Source: Hominimerdicola alba (GTDB lineage: Bacteria > Bacillota > Clostridia > Oscillospirales > Ruminococcaceae). Taken from it: 64,000 bases of DNA. Shown here piece by piece: positions 30,223 through 39,917 of the stretch. The stretch is from assembly GCF_900109655.1 (NCBI RefSeq), contig NZ_FOAT01000003.1, positions 354,868 through 418,867 of the forward strand, given 5' to 3'. How positions within the stretch are numbered: the first letter of the stretch is position 1; each line of letters starts with the position of its first letter. Position numbers and translations under genes: made by a program. The notes under the pieces were generated by a model. The model saw only the letters and a list, made by a program, of their open reading frames with translations, ran no database searches and had not been told where the DNA came from.

Positions 30223-30257
30223 AAAAGACTCTGTACCACATGGGTGCAGAGTCTTTT
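30223..30257 (-). terminator. Intrinsic terminator of the five-gene envelope operon
   Basis: An 11-bp stem AAAAGACTCTG with its complement; on the minus strand it ends in TTTTTTG. It lies just past the zinc-ribbon gene. Confidence 0.85.
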
Positions 30258-30267
30258 ATTATGCTTA

Positions 30268-31113
30268 TCACATTCTGTATCCGCAGTTTGAGCAGAATAG
30301 TTCGTCATCGCCTACAAGTTCGCCGCACTTGGGGCAAAGCTTTACTGAGGGGCGCTTAGGTCTCATATCAGAGGTATCAACTGATGCTGCGGGAGCTTCG
30401 GGCTGATAGAAAGTCTCGGTGTTCGCGGGAGCTTCATTGTAGGTCGCAGGCTTTGTTTCGCCTGTAAGACCCTGTACAGCCTGAGTGTTCTCGCCAAATC
30501 CGAAAGCGCTTTCCTGTTCATTGTTCTCGGGTTCAGCCACAGTGTTGTTAACAGCTACGGGCTGAGCTTTTTCTTTCTTGCCGCCGCGGGGAACTTCCAC
30601 TGCGAAATCCTCACCGCCTACGCGGGCAGCAACTATGATACCCGAGAGGAGAAGAAGCAGACCTGCAACAAGTGGCAAGCCTATCTTTCCGAGAGAAACT
30701 GCGCCTGCGAACTTATCGCTGTCATAATTGGTCTTGAAATACTTATCAAAGAAATCTGTACCCAGCAGACGGTAAAGCTTAACAGCAGGAGAGATACACA
30801 GTGCAAGGCTCATGAATATATTCACCCAGCCGAACTCTCTGCCCATGCGCTTTGCCTTTGAAGCACTGAATGCCCAGAACATCATGACCAGCGCAAATAC
30901 AGCCATAGCGATGTTTGCACTGCTGTCATAAGCAAAATCGATCGGATCAGGGCTCATATCATAGATTTGCCTGGAAAAGAACTGAGTATACAGCAGTCCC
31001 GCAAGGATATCGCCCGCTGCGGCACAAAGTGCGAACAGTGCCGCTATACAGGTCATAAAGCAGACCCCGCCGCCGCTGTTGGTCAGTTTTTTCTTGTAGT
31101 TGTTTTTAGCCAT
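30268..31113 (-). CDS. Membrane protein with C-terminal zinc ribbon
   Basis: A 281-residue protein with about four membrane helices in the first 130-140 residues, a Glu/Pro/Thr-rich linker, and a C-terminal zinc ribbon LCPKCGELVGDDELFCSNCGYRM with two CxxC pairs. I chose ATG 31113, which overlaps the YfhO stop (ATGGCTAA) and has AAGGTG 9 bases upstream; a frame from 31131 is possible. It is the last gene of a five-gene operon with YfhO and a glycosyltransferase. Function unknown. Confidence 0.8.
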   Translation of the reverse strand: MAKNNYKKKLTNSGGGVCFMTCIAALFALCAAAGDILAGLLYTQFFSRQIYDMSPDPIDFAYDSSANIAMAVFALVMMFWAFSASKAKRMGREFGWVNIFMSLALCISPAVKLYRLLGTDFFDKYFKTNYDSDKFAGAVSLGKIGLPLVAGLLLLLSGIIVAARVGGEDFAVEVPRGGKKEKAQPVAVNNTVAEPENNEQESAFGFGENTQAVQGLTGETKPATYNEAPANTETFYQPEAPAASVDTSDMRPKRPSVKLCPKCGELVGDDELFCSNCGYRM

Positions 31114-34100
31114 CGTTACCATCACCTTCATCGGAATTATTGATCATATTATTATCATAACCTATTTGCGCCGTTTTGTCAACAGTATTTTCTGTCTTTG
31201 CGTCATCAGATATGTCATTATCGGCTATCTCTATCATCATAGGTTCGGGAACTTCCGCACCGCTGTATTTCGGCTCAGGCAGAGGTACCTCCTCCGTTTC
31301 CTTTTTAGCCGAATGTTCAAACAGCTTGCGCAGATACTTGCCGTTTTTGATATCCGCAAGCGCCACCACTATAAGCAGTATCACGCCGAATATGGATATC
31401 ACCAGCGAGAGCCGCCAGTAGTTGGGCGAGAACTTCATTTTTACCGTATTTTCGCCCTCTTCAAGGGGTATGGCGATAAGGCTGTCGTCCACCGCTTTCT
31501 GTGGCTTCACAGACTTGCCGTTGACCTCGATCGTCCAGCCCTCTTCATATGGGATAGTCGTGAACAGCAGCTGACCGTCCTTTTCTGCGTTTACTTTGCC
31601 TGTAAGTTCGGTATCTGCAAACTCGGTGACTTCAAACACGCTGTTCTGCATATCCTCAACTGCCTTTGCAAAGCCGTCATAGTCGAAACTGTAGAACAGC
31701 TTGTCGCGCCAGTAGGCTTCGTTATCGTCATTGGCGATGGTTATGCGGATACGTATCTCCTGATCTTCCAAAAATCTGCCTATCTTCATGATGGAGTAAT
31801 TATCCCCCACAAAGAACTGACCCACATACTCCATGTTGTATTCGTCATCAACATAGTCGTCTTCGGGCTGATACCAGATATTGCAGCTGCGCTCGTACTT
31901 TGTGGGCAGGTACATATACAGGTCGCTGTCCTTATCCATGCGCACCACGTAATCAACGTGACATTCCTTGTTGCGCTCATCAAGCGGGTAGTACTTTATA
32001 TGTCCATCGGTAGTATTTACGGTCTGTACATTCTCGCTGTCGCTGTTGATTATATCCACAGGCTTGAAGAAATCGTAATCCTCGCCTGCCAGCGCATTGA
32101 ACAGAATGTTCTGATTCTCAAAGGGGTCATCATCACCCAGTTCAACTTCTGAAAGGTCGCCCTTTGCAGCTACGCCAAGACCAAGTGTATTCGGGTTGCG
32201 ATAGAACTTGAACGTCGTTGGGACCGTCTTTTTTTCACCGTCCACTACTTTCTCATGGTCAATGCTGACCTCGGTCTTTATCTGGTACTCGGGAGGTATT
32301 TTGTACCTGCTGCTGACGTACATATCATTACCCTTTTTGTCCATTATATACTTTATATCGAATATAGCATCGGTCATCGGGGTAGCACCGTCATATTTGG
32401 TGTAATGTCCGCCGTAGGCAAATCCCAGCCTGTGCAGCATCATCAGTGCAGGGGCATTCATTGTCGAGCTTGAATGTGAAAGGCTCTTATATCCTGTGCC
32501 TATTGCATCGTTAACGGTACGGTGGAAAGTAGCCTCCATACGATAGAAAGGCTCGGGGTCGTACTCCTCTATCATGTCCACAGCCTTTTTCAAGTCTGAC
32601 ATATAAGGCTCGTAGGAACTGTATTTTGAGTATGAAACGTCGATATCTATTTTCTTGATAGTATCGATATTCACAGCAAAAAGCTCAGCCGTCAGCACAA
32701 GTGTCAGCGAGAATGCCACCCCGCGGGAACGGGGATATTTCCGAATAAGATACAGCAGAACGAAATAAACCGTAAGTGCTATCATGCTGACCCATATGCC
32801 CTGTATAATGTTGTATGGGTCGCCGTCGGCGTTCTTGCGGGTGACAAACAGCTTGAAGTGGGAGTAGTTCTCTCTTTCGCACCAGAAAAGGAATATCATC
32901 AGCCCGAAGAACACTCCGCCGATATTCTTTGCGGTAACGCCCTCAAGATTCTCAAATGCCTTGAATGCCATGCACACCAGCATGAATGAGAATATGAAAG
33001 AATACCTGTAAGGCAGCCAGTTAGGCACCTGAAAACCGTGCATAGCCATATCCCAGGGCTTTATATACATCAGCACCGTGAGTATCACCGTGAGCACGGC
33101 ATCGGCGGTCTTTTCCTTTACGTTTATCTTCTCGTTCATGAAATACAGGGGCACCAGCAGAAGCACAGCTGTTCCGCAGTATATCATGGGCATACCCTCG
33201 GGGTATACCGTATCGTAAGTCATTGGGAAAAGCTTGGTGATGAATGTGAGAAAATCAAACTGTGTCGCCAATGAGAAATCCGGGTCGGTGAACTCGAATT
33301 TTCCCAGCTTCAAAGAATTGTACACAGGTATCAGCACCCAAGCCGAGCACATCAGCGCCACAACAGTTCCCGCGCCGAAAGCCAGACACCTCAGTATGAA
33401 CTTCTTCGGCAGTGCTCTTTCGGGGTCGGAAAGGCATACATAGCAGAAATAGAAAAACGTGAATATACCCACCATATAGCCGATATAGAAATGCGCTATG
33501 AACATCAGCGCCAGCGGTATGATATAAGGCAGAAGCCTGCCCTCATACACCAGTCTGCGCACGCCCCAGCATATCAGCGGCAGATATATAAGACCGTCCA
33601 GCCACATGGGGTCCATCAGCTGTACCACCATAAACGCCATCAGCGCATACATCAGCGGGAATATCACCAGCGAAACTGTCTTTGGCGGGTGCTTTGCCGT
33701 CTTTTTCAGGAAAAAGCAGCAAGTCACTGCCGAGGAGCCCACCTTTGCCAGCTGCATTATCAGTATCGCCGTCAGCATCATGTGCCGCGGCAGCAGGGCT
33801 ATTATTATCATAAATGGGCTCGCCAGATAGTAGGCGAATATGCCGAACATCTCACCACTGAGGTTTCGCGACCAGTTGTATATCCAGCTTTCTCTTCCCC
33901 AGAAAGCTTCGCGGTAATGCTCATAATAATAGACGTACTGTCCGTTAAGGTCAAGCACCAGCACGGAGCTGTCGCCTATGGGGTGTATCCTGAAAAAGGC
34001 ATAGGAGCCGTACATTATGGCGGCAGAAAGGAAAAACACTGCCAGATAAAGCCTTCTGTCGATGCAGAAGCCGCCTATGCCCTCCACAAATCTTCTCAAA

Positions 34101-34147
34101 AAGCTGCCCCTCTTGTCAGGGGGGCTCAACTTTTGTATATTATCCAT
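31106..34147 (-). CDS. yfhO: YfhO-family multipass membrane glycosyltransferase
   Basis: A 1013-residue polytopic protein of the YfhO/GT-C-like family. YfhO in B. subtilis and its Listeria counterpart move a sugar from a lipid carrier onto teichoic acid outside the cell, after a CsbB/GtrB-type enzyme makes the polyprenyl-phosphate sugar. Here there are roughly a dozen helices across about 35-480, an early loop with FRIHPIGDSSVLVLDLNGQYVYYY, and a large extracytoplasmic C-terminal domain (about 500-925) before a final helix (AGxK-like tail rich in Glu). Its start overlaps the end of the GT2 gene by 8 bases, reinforcing the functional pairing. Confidence 0.9.
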   Translation of the reverse strand: MDNIQKLSPPDKRGSFLRRFVEGIGGFCIDRRLYLAVFFLSAAIMYGSYAFFRIHPIGDSSVLVLDLNGQYVYYYEHYREAFWGRESWIYNWSRNLSGEMFGIFAYYLASPFMIIIALLPRHMMLTAILIMQLAKVGSSAVTCCFFLKKTAKHPPKTVSLVIFPLMYALMAFMVVQLMDPMWLDGLIYLPLICWGVRRLVYEGRLLPYIIPLALMFIAHFYIGYMVGIFTFFYFCYVCLSDPERALPKKFILRCLAFGAGTVVALMCSAWVLIPVYNSLKLGKFEFTDPDFSLATQFDFLTFITKLFPMTYDTVYPEGMPMIYCGTAVLLLVPLYFMNEKINVKEKTADAVLTVILTVLMYIKPWDMAMHGFQVPNWLPYRYSFIFSFMLVCMAFKAFENLEGVTAKNIGGVFFGLMIFLFWCERENYSHFKLFVTRKNADGDPYNIIQGIWVSMIALTVYFVLLYLIRKYPRSRGVAFSLTLVLTAELFAVNIDTIKKIDIDVSYSKYSSYEPYMSDLKKAVDMIEEYDPEPFYRMEATFHRTVNDAIGTGYKSLSHSSSTMNAPALMMLHRLGFAYGGHYTKYDGATPMTDAIFDIKYIMDKKGNDMYVSSRYKIPPEYQIKTEVSIDHEKVVDGEKKTVPTTFKFYRNPNTLGLGVAAKGDLSEVELGDDDPFENQNILFNALAGEDYDFFKPVDIINSDSENVQTVNTTDGHIKYYPLDERNKECHVDYVVRMDKDSDLYMYLPTKYERSCNIWYQPEDDYVDDEYNMEYVGQFFVGDNYSIMKIGRFLEDQEIRIRITIANDDNEAYWRDKLFYSFDYDGFAKAVEDMQNSVFEVTEFADTELTGKVNAEKDGQLLFTTIPYEEGWTIEVNGKSVKPQKAVDDSLIAIPLEEGENTVKMKFSPNYWRLSLVISIFGVILLIVVALADIKNGKYLRKLFEHSAKKETEEVPLPEPKYSGAEVPEPMMIEIADNDISDDAKTENTVDKTAQIGYDNNMINNSDEGDGNDG

Positions 34148-35090
34148 TCTTATCTTTATCCTCTCTGAGGCTGACTATATCCCTTATTATATACCTGGGT
34201 CTCTGCTTTATCTCCTCGTATATCTTGGCGATGTAGTATCCTATCACGCCAAGGCTGAACATTATTATGCTTGAAGTAAGCAGCTGAAGGATTATGACCG
34301 TCGGGAAGCCTGCCTCGGAATTCCCGAAAAATTTGTTGTACAGCGTGTTAACGCCAAGTATCAGCGATACAAGGAAAGTCACCACGCCGAATACAGTAAC
34401 TAGCTGCAAAGGTGCAGATGTGAAAGATGTTATGTTGTTCACCGCGAATTTTATCAGCTGTCTCGTCTTCCATTTAGACTGCCCTATCTCGCGGTCGGCT
34501 ACTTCAAACAGCACTCTTTCGGTGCGGAAGCCTACCCATCCCGACATCGCCCTGAAAAACGTCAGTCTTTCGGGCATACGGTTCAAAGCATCGATAACGC
34601 ACCTGTCCATCAGCTTGAAATCGGAAGCATCCTGCATATCAAGTCTGCTGGTGCTGCTTATCAGCCTGTAAAACAGCAGTGAAAAACCCTTATACATCAG
34701 GCTTTCTCTGCCCCTGTCCTTTTTGCGCCCCTCGACGATATCCACGCCGCCCTTTTCCCATATGCGGTACATCTCAACAATGGTATCCACAGGGAACTGC
34801 ATATCGCAGTCGAAGATAACGGCGCAGTCGCCATTTGCAGTTTCAAGTGCCGCAAATATAGCGCTCTCCTTGCCGAAATTGCGCGAAAAATTCACGGCGG
34901 TGATATGGCTGTCAGCCTTTGCGAGAGCTGTCATTTTCTCCCATGTCTTATCAGCCGAACCGTCGTTGACGAATACTATCTCATAATCTATATTATTTTT
35001 ATCCATGGTACTGCCAACAGCGTCGGCAGTGCGTTCAACATTGCCCTCTTCGTTGTAGGCAGGTATCAGTACAGATATCAAATCATTCAC
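34140..35090 (-). CDS. GT2 glycosyltransferase, GtrB/CsbB-type polyprenyl-phosphate sugar synthase
   Basis: A 316-residue enzyme that likely transfers a hexose or N-acetylhexosamine from a nucleotide sugar to undecaprenyl phosphate at the inner face of the membrane. It shows the GT-A start ISVLIPAYNEEGNVERT, DYEIVFVNDGSADKTWE, and the metal-binding AVIFDCDMQFPVD. Two membrane helices lie near the C-terminus (about 230-255 and 265-290). It precedes yfhO with an 8-base overlap, the csbB-yfhO pairing used for teichoic acid glycosylation. The sugar and acceptor are inferred by analogy only. Confidence 0.92.
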   Translation of the reverse strand: MNDLISVLIPAYNEEGNVERTADAVGSTMDKNNIDYEIVFVNDGSADKTWEKMTALAKADSHITAVNFSRNFGKESAIFAALETANGDCAVIFDCDMQFPVDTIVEMYRIWEKGGVDIVEGRKKDRGRESLMYKGFSLLFYRLISSTSRLDMQDASDFKLMDRCVIDALNRMPERLTFFRAMSGWVGFRTERVLFEVADREIGQSKWKTRQLIKFAVNNITSFTSAPLQLVTVFGVVTFLVSLILGVNTLYNKFFGNSEAGFPTVIILQLLTSSIIMFSLGVIGYYIAKIYEEIKQRPRYIIRDIVSLREDKDKNG

Positions 35091-35099
35091 TCCCGATTA

Positions 35100-35897
35100 T
35101 CAGTCTTCCTCGGTAACTTCCAGATATTCTCCGTTTTTTCTAATAATGCCCTGTCTTACGGAATATGCCCTTACAGCAAAAGCTATGACCATGATGTATG
35201 CGGTCAGCTTGCTCATAAAAGCCAGCAGTCCCGCCGCATCCTGTATCACCTGAATGCCCGCAAGGCGGTTTAGTATATCGCTCACAAGCCCCACTACAAT
35301 ACAAAGCGCGGTCTTGTTACCGATATCTTTCAGGCGCAGTATATCCGTGCGGTTGTCGGTCAGCAGAAGTTTCCTGCTTTTCACAAAACTGCCGTCCTTA
35401 TCGTCCGCCGCCATAAGCAGGTCGTTAGCATCAAAAAACGCCACCGCACCGAATACCATTCTCAGCGCCAGAGCGGTAACTACAAGCCCCAGCACACAAG
35501 CCGTGATGTTCCCTGCAAGCCCTCTGCCTTTGATGATAAACTCAAACAGAGCCGCCAAGCCCGCGCTTACTGCAGAAGCCGCCACTCCTAAAACAGCATT
35601 TCTTTCCAACAGCAAAGCAGCCGCTTCACGCTGTGCCTGAAACGGTGAGCTTCTATTTTCCATAATGCTGCGCACATTTTTCCAAAGTGCGATACCCCCA
35701 AGCCCGCTAATGCGGACAGGGGGTCGCTCTTCATCTTTTCTTTTTATAGCATCATACTGTCTGATGCACAGTTCTCCAAGTTCTCTCGTTCCCGCCATGC
35801 ACAGGGCAAAACCGATAGCTTTCAGCACATATCCCGCTGTCCAGTCAAGGGGCAGCTGAACGAGAAGCGCTGTCATTCCCAAAAAGATCAGGTACAT
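35100..35897 (-). CDS. Polytopic membrane protein, unknown function
   Basis: A 265-residue protein with about six hydrophobic segments (for example 1-35, 105-125, 130-155, 200-220 and 225-245) and a central hydrophilic loop with RKDEERPPVRISGLGG. No family recognised. It starts 4 bases after the preceding gene of the operon and ends 9 bases before the GT2 gene, so it is tightly co-transcribed. It may belong to the same envelope glycosylation machinery, but nothing in its sequence says so directly. Confidence 0.7.
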   Translation of the reverse strand: MYLIFLGMTALLVQLPLDWTAGYVLKAIGFALCMAGTRELGELCIRQYDAIKRKDEERPPVRISGLGGIALWKNVRSIMENRSSPFQAQREAAALLLERNAVLGVAASAVSAGLAALFEFIIKGRGLAGNITACVLGLVVTALALRMVFGAVAFFDANDLLMAADDKDGSFVKSRKLLLTDNRTDILRLKDIGNKTALCIVVGLVSDILNRLAGIQVIQDAAGLLAFMSKLTAYIMVIAFAVRAYSVRQGIIRKNGEYLEVTEED

Positions 35898-35901
35898 TCA
35901 C

Positions 35902-36459
35902 TCAGCTCTTTTTCTTGAAAGTGGATTTTATCAGCAGAGCAGCGCCTGCAAATATCATTCCGAACATCAGAACATATACATAAAGGGTATTGCCGTATTT
36001 TGCATGGAAATTCAGGGAAGACAGCAGAGATATAACTATCACCAGCAGTCCCAGCGCCGCAACGGAATAACCGATAAAACGCTTTTTGCCGTCAAGGAAA
36101 AATATCAGACCAATGCCCACCAGCAGAGGTATCAGCATAACGCCACCCGAGATGTGCATACCGAACAGGCTGTACATTCCGCCGCCGAAACCGCCTATAC
36201 CCGAGGTAACGGTAAAGGAATTCAGCAGCCAGTAAAGACCGCCGCCCAGCAGCAGGAATCCCATGAAGAACTGCAGTGTCTCATTGCCCGCAGAACCGCT
36301 CCTGTTAGTGTCCTCAAAGTAATCCATTGAAGGTCTCTTATTACCGTTCATTATATCCTCAACTTCCTTAGCTTCTTTTCTATTTCTCTTGGCAAAAGCT
36401 CTTGCGCTTTTTTCCGCTCTTTTCATTTCCTTGTCAAAAAACGAAGTCTTTCCGAACAT
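35902..36459 (-). CDS. Membrane protein, first gene of the yfhO operon
   Basis: A 185-residue protein with a highly charged N-terminal 60 residues (KEMKRAEKSARAFAKRNRKE) and four hydrophobic helices between about 65 and 180. No family recognised. The ATG has GGAGGTGTG upstream and follows a consensus sigma-A promoter at 36521-36549. It opens the five-gene operon running to 30268. Confidence 0.72.
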   Translation of the reverse strand: MFGKTSFFDKEMKRAEKSARAFAKRNRKEAKEVEDIMNGNKRPSMDYFEDTNRSGSAGNETLQFFMGFLLLGGGLYWLLNSFTVTSGIGGFGGGMYSLFGMHISGGVMLIPLLVGIGLIFFLDGKKRFIGYSVAALGLLVIVISLLSSLNFHAKYGNTLYVYVLMFGMIFAGAALLIKSTFKKKS

Positions 36460-36520
36460 AAATCACACCTCCGTTTTAATGATCCATTATATCTGGGATG
36501 TTCTCTCTTCCCATGCTTTA

Positions 36521-36549
36521 ATTATAAGCTATTTTCCCCGAAATGTCAA
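36521..36549 (-). promoter_or_regulatory. Consensus sigma-A promoter of the yfhO operon
   Basis: Minus strand: TTGACA (36544-36549), 17-base spacer, TATAAT (36521-36526), about 62 bases before the first ATG. Confidence 0.88.
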
Positions 36550-36616
36550 TACTTCCGCGATTGCACTTATGTTAACATCGGTTGCGTTTTCAGGATAATG
36601 ATACCGACATCAAAAA

Positions 36617-36645
36617 CACGCGGACAGCCTTTTACTGCCCGCGTG
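36617..36645 (-). terminator. Intrinsic terminator of the orphan ABC ATPase gene
   Basis: Stem CACGCGG plus CAG with complements; the minus strand continues GTGTTTTTG. It closes the transcript of the ATPase gene, which ends at 36716. Confidence 0.8.
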
Positions 36646-36715
36646 ACTTTAACTTTTGTTCTATAGTTTTTTTGTCTGCTATCTCTTGACTATCTTGTAG
36701 GTATCTCCTTCCCTT

Positions 36716-37474
36716 TTACCAACCCATCTCAATAAGCCATGAATTCAGCGCCTTTTCACGCTCATGCACCGATGCTTTCCTGTCGGGAGAAAATTCGCCC
36801 TTGATGTTGCCGTCAACTATGTACAGCACACGGCTGCACTTGGCAGCTACCTTTGCATCGTGTGTCACCAGCATAACGGTCGTACCCTCATTGTTGAGCT
36901 TTGTCAGCTCTTCCATTACCTCCTCGGAAGACGTGCGGTTAAGAGCACCCGTGGGCTCGTCGGCGAATATCATCTTCGGGGAGTTTATCATGCTGCGGCA
37001 TATGCAGGCTCTCTGCAGCTGACCGCCCGATACCTCGTTGATATCGTTGTCCGCGGTATCGATTATGCCCAGCTTGCGCATAAGATCCTGACCGCGCTTG
37101 ATGGTCTCTTTCCTGCTTTCGTGAGTCCTCTTGGATTTTACTGCGGGGAGTATGATGTTATCCAGCACCGAGAGGTTCTTCATCATGTACATCTGCTGAA
37201 AGATAAATCCCATATCGTCCAGACGCATCTCCGCAAGCTCACCCTCGCTGAGCCCCGCCATATCCTTTCCGCAGAACTTCACCGAACCTGCGGTCATCTT
37301 ATCCATGCCCGATACGGTGTAAAGCAGTGTGGATTTTCCCGAACCCGAGGGACCCATCACCGCCACCATCTCGCCCTCGTTTACCGTAAGGTCAAGGCCG
37401 TTCAGTACGGTTGTCTTTCTCTTGTTTACTTCGTAGCTTTTGCATAGGTCCTTAACTTCAAGTATCTTATTCAT
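36716..37474 (-). CDS. ABC transporter ATP-binding protein, BceA/MacB-type, without adjacent permease
   Basis: A 252-residue ATPase starting at ATG 37474, which has AAAGGAGA 8 bases upstream (a longer frame to 37534 lacks a site). Walker A GPSGSGKSTLL, Q-loop FIFQQMYMM, signature VSGGQLQRACICRSM, Walker B MIFADEPTGAL and H-loop VTHD are intact. The sequence resembles the lantibiotic/bacitracin-resistance and MacB-like subfamily, which normally sits beside a large permease gene. None is present: the transcript ends at a terminator right after it. Its promoter carries a direct repeat suited to a response regulator. Confidence 0.9.
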   Translation of the reverse strand: MNKILEVKDLCKSYEVNKRKTTVLNGLDLTVNEGEMVAVMGPSGSGKSTLLYTVSGMDKMTAGSVKFCGKDMAGLSEGELAEMRLDDMGFIFQQMYMMKNLSVLDNIILPAVKSKRTHESRKETIKRGQDLMRKLGIIDTADNDINEVSGGQLQRACICRSMINSPKMIFADEPTGALNRTSSEEVMEELTKLNNEGTTVMLVTHDAKVAAKCSRVLYIVDGNIKGEFSPDRKASVHEREKALNSWLIEMGW

Positions 37475-37524
37475 ATTCGTTTCTCCTTTCCGAATATACG
37501 GTCTGTTGTCCTTTTCTGTAACAA

Positions 37525-37560
37525 AGTATAACATGGAAATTCTTAAATAGTCCTTAAATA
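37525..37560 (-). promoter_or_regulatory. ABC ATPase promoter with TATTTAAG direct repeats
   Basis: Minus strand: -10 box TATACT (37525-37530); the -35 position reads GGACTA, a poor match. Flanking it are two TATTTAAG copies (37542-37549 and 37553-37560) with an 11-base repeat period, about one helical turn. A weak -35 with helical direct repeats suggests activation by an OmpR-family regulator. Confidence 0.55.
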
Positions 37561-37756
37561 AATTCAGCTACAACGATCGTCAAACTATGCTATTTCGGGA
37601 AATACTTCGTAAAAGCGCGGATATGTTATGTTGTTCAGGGAAATTAGCCATTAATTGTATGGTCAATATAACGATAAATTTAACCGAAATTAACCATATT
37701 ATAAACACAAGGTACAAAAAATATTGGCGATTTAACAGTAGATGACAATTTTTGAC

Positions 37757-37785
37757 TTGTATAAACACAGGATAAGTGTTAAAAT
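37757..37785 (+). promoter_or_regulatory. Probable promoter of the xylanase gene
   Basis: TTGTAT (37757-37762), 17-base spacer, TAAAAT (37780-37785), 80 bases before the ATG. The boxes match consensus only partly. The rest of the gap between the divergent ATPase and xylanase genes (37561-37756) is AT-rich with no recognised feature. Confidence 0.5.
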
Positions 37786-37864
37786 GAAACTGACGAAATT
37801 CGCACATTCAGACTGCTGACGTATGGCATCTGTAAACTGTGCGGGAAAGAGAGGTAATACCCGA

Positions 37865-39907
37865 ATGAGAAACAATTTCAAGTTAAGGTTCATGGCGGGG
37901 CTTGCGGCCGTGGCGTGTCTTGCGGGTGTGCTGGGCGGATGCGGAGCTTCGGGCGGAGACAGCTCCTCAAAGAAAACTGCTGACAGCTCCAAGTCCGAAA
38001 GTAACGAAAAGACACAGGACGGTAAGGTATTCGTCGAGAATACCACAGGCAATTATGACGGCTACAGCTACGAACTCTGGAAAGACAACGGCGATACCGA
38101 AATGACCATCACCGAGGGCGGCACGTTCTCATGCAAGTGGTCAAACATCAACAACGCCCTGTTCCGCAGAGGACAGAAATTCGACTGCACCAAGACCTAC
38201 AAAGATCTGGGAAATATCACTATTAAATATGGTGTTGACTATCAGCCCGACGGTAACTCATATATGTGCGTTTACGGCTGGACAAGAGATCCTCTTGTGG
38301 AGTACTACATTGTAGAAACATGGGGTTCCTGGAGACCGCCCGGAGCACCCGAAGCACTGGGAACCGTCACCGTTGACGGCGCGACCTACGATGTCTACAA
38401 GACCACCAGATACGAACAGCCATCCATCGACGGCACAAAGACCTTCGACCAGTACTGGAGTGTAAGGCAGGTAAAGCCCGAGGCTGACGGCACAAAGATC
38501 GAGGGTACAATATCCGTATCCAAGCACTTTGATGCATGGGAACAGCTGGGTCTGGAGCTTGGCAATATGTATGAAGTCGCTCTGAATATCGAAGGCTACC
38601 AGTCTCAGGGTCAGGCGACCATCTATCAGAACGAACTGACCATAGACGGCAATTACTCAGCTGACCCCGCCCCCGTAGTCACCAAAAACGGCGGCGGAAA
38701 CGACGATAAGCCCGAAGATCCCGCAGACGGCGCAGGTTTCTTCACCAGCGATTTTGAATCTGACGAGGGTGGCTGGATGCAGAGAGGTTCTTCCACCGTT
38801 GCACAGACCACCGATGAAGCCAAAGAGGGCAAAGGCTCTCTGTTTGTAAGCGGAAGGACCGATAACTGGAACGGCGCGGCTATAATGCTGAACAGTGAAG
38901 TATTCAAACAGGGCGGCACCTACTCTTTCAAGACCGATGCTATGCAGAAAAGCGGCGAGGACGCTACTCTGAAATTCACAATGCAGTACACAGGCAGTGA
39001 TGGCGACCACTATGACCAGATAGCCCAGCAGACCGCTCCCAGCGGCGAATGGGTGACTCTGGAGGGCGATTACACTGTCCCCGACGATGCAACGAACCTC
39101 ATTCTTTACGTTGAATCTCCCGACAGCCTTACAGATTTCTATATCGACAATGCTTCGGGCATAGGCGACGGCAGTGAGCCCACCCCATCAACATCGGATA
39201 AAAAAGACGATACCGAGTACACATTCAGCGACCCCGTTGCTATAACAAATACAGCGGATATCTCCTGGATAGACAAGGACAAGCCCATGGTGGCAATATC
39301 CTTTGATGACGGCGCCAGCGCCACCAAAAAGACCGACCCCGCCTACCGTATAATCGATACTATGGCGGATAACGGTTTCCATGCAACATTCTTCTATGTT
39401 GGCAACTGGATAAAGACCGAGGAACAGGTGAAGTATGCCCACGAAAAGGGCATGGAGATAGCAAATCACACCTCATCCCACCCCTATCTCTCCAAGCTGA
39501 AACCTCAGGAGATACGCGACGAATACGAAAAATGCCGTGAAAAGCTGAAAGGCATAATAGGCGAAGAACCCTCAGCTGTGCTGAGACTTCCTTACCTCGA
39601 CGGCGGCGGAGATACCACCAAGACCCTAAACGATGTAGCGCTCATCTCCTGCGCAGTTGATACCAAGGACTGGAACAACGCCACTGCCGATAGTATAGTT
39701 TCTACAATAAAGAAAGCCAAGGAGAACGGTTCTCTAAACGGTGCAATAGTTCTCTGTCACGAGAATTACGAAGCCACCGCAGAAGCTATGGAAACTGTAG
39801 TACCATGGCTTAAAGAAGAAGGCTGGCAGGTAGTTACCGTATCCGAGCTTTTTGCCGCAAACGGCAAGGAACTCATGGGCGGAAAGGTATACACAAAGCT
39901 TTCGTGA
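37865..39907 (+). CDS. Multimodular lipoprotein: GH11 xylanase, CBM22-like domain, CE4 deacetylase
   Basis: A 680-residue surface enzyme that should cut xylan and strip its acetyl groups. Start ATG 37865 has GAGAGG upstream. The signal peptide ends in LGGC, a lipobox. GH11 domain (about 55-260): [19 protein letters not shown], the nucleophile glutamate in [18 protein letters not shown] (about 145) and the acid/base glutamate in [10 protein letters not shown] (about 242). A CBM22-like domain follows (about 290-435). The CE4 domain (about 475-675) has SFDDG (about 479), the metal histidines in NHTSSHP, and RLPYLDG. No dockerin was seen. Related GH11-CBM22-CE4 enzymes are known from ruminococci, usually dockerin-bearing. 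Confidence 0.95.
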   Translation: MRNNFKLRFMAGLAAVACLAGVLGGCGASGGDSSSKKTADSSKSESNEKTQDGKVFVENTTGNYDGYSYELWKDNGDTEMTITEGGTFSCKWSNINNALFRRGQKFDCTKTYKDLGNITIKYGVDYQPDGNSYMCVYGWTRDPLVEYYIVETWGSWRPPGAPEALGTVTVDGATYDVYKTTRYEQPSIDGTKTFDQYWSVRQVKPEADGTKIEGTISVSKHFDAWEQLGLELGNMYEVALNIEGYQSQGQATIYQNELTIDGNYSADPAPVVTKNGGGNDDKPEDPADGAGFFTSDFESDEGGWMQRGSSTVAQTTDEAKEGKGSLFVSGRTDNWNGAAIMLNSEVFKQGGTYSFKTDAMQKSGEDATLKFTMQYTGSDGDHYDQIAQQTAPSGEWVTLEGDYTVPDDATNLILYVESPDSLTDFYIDNASGIGDGSEPTPSTSDKKDDTEYTFSDPVAITNTADISWIDKDKPMVAISFDDGASATKKTDPAYRIIDTMADNGFHATFFYVGNWIKTEEQVKYAHEKGMEIANHTSSHPYLSKLKPQEIRDEYEKCREKLKGIIGEEPSAVLRLPYLDGGGDTTKTLNDVALISCAVDTKDWNNATADSIVSTIKKAKENGSLNGAIVLCHENYEATAEAMETVVPWLKEEGWQVVTVSELFAANGKELMGGKVYTKLS

Positions 39908-39917
39908 TAAAAACATT

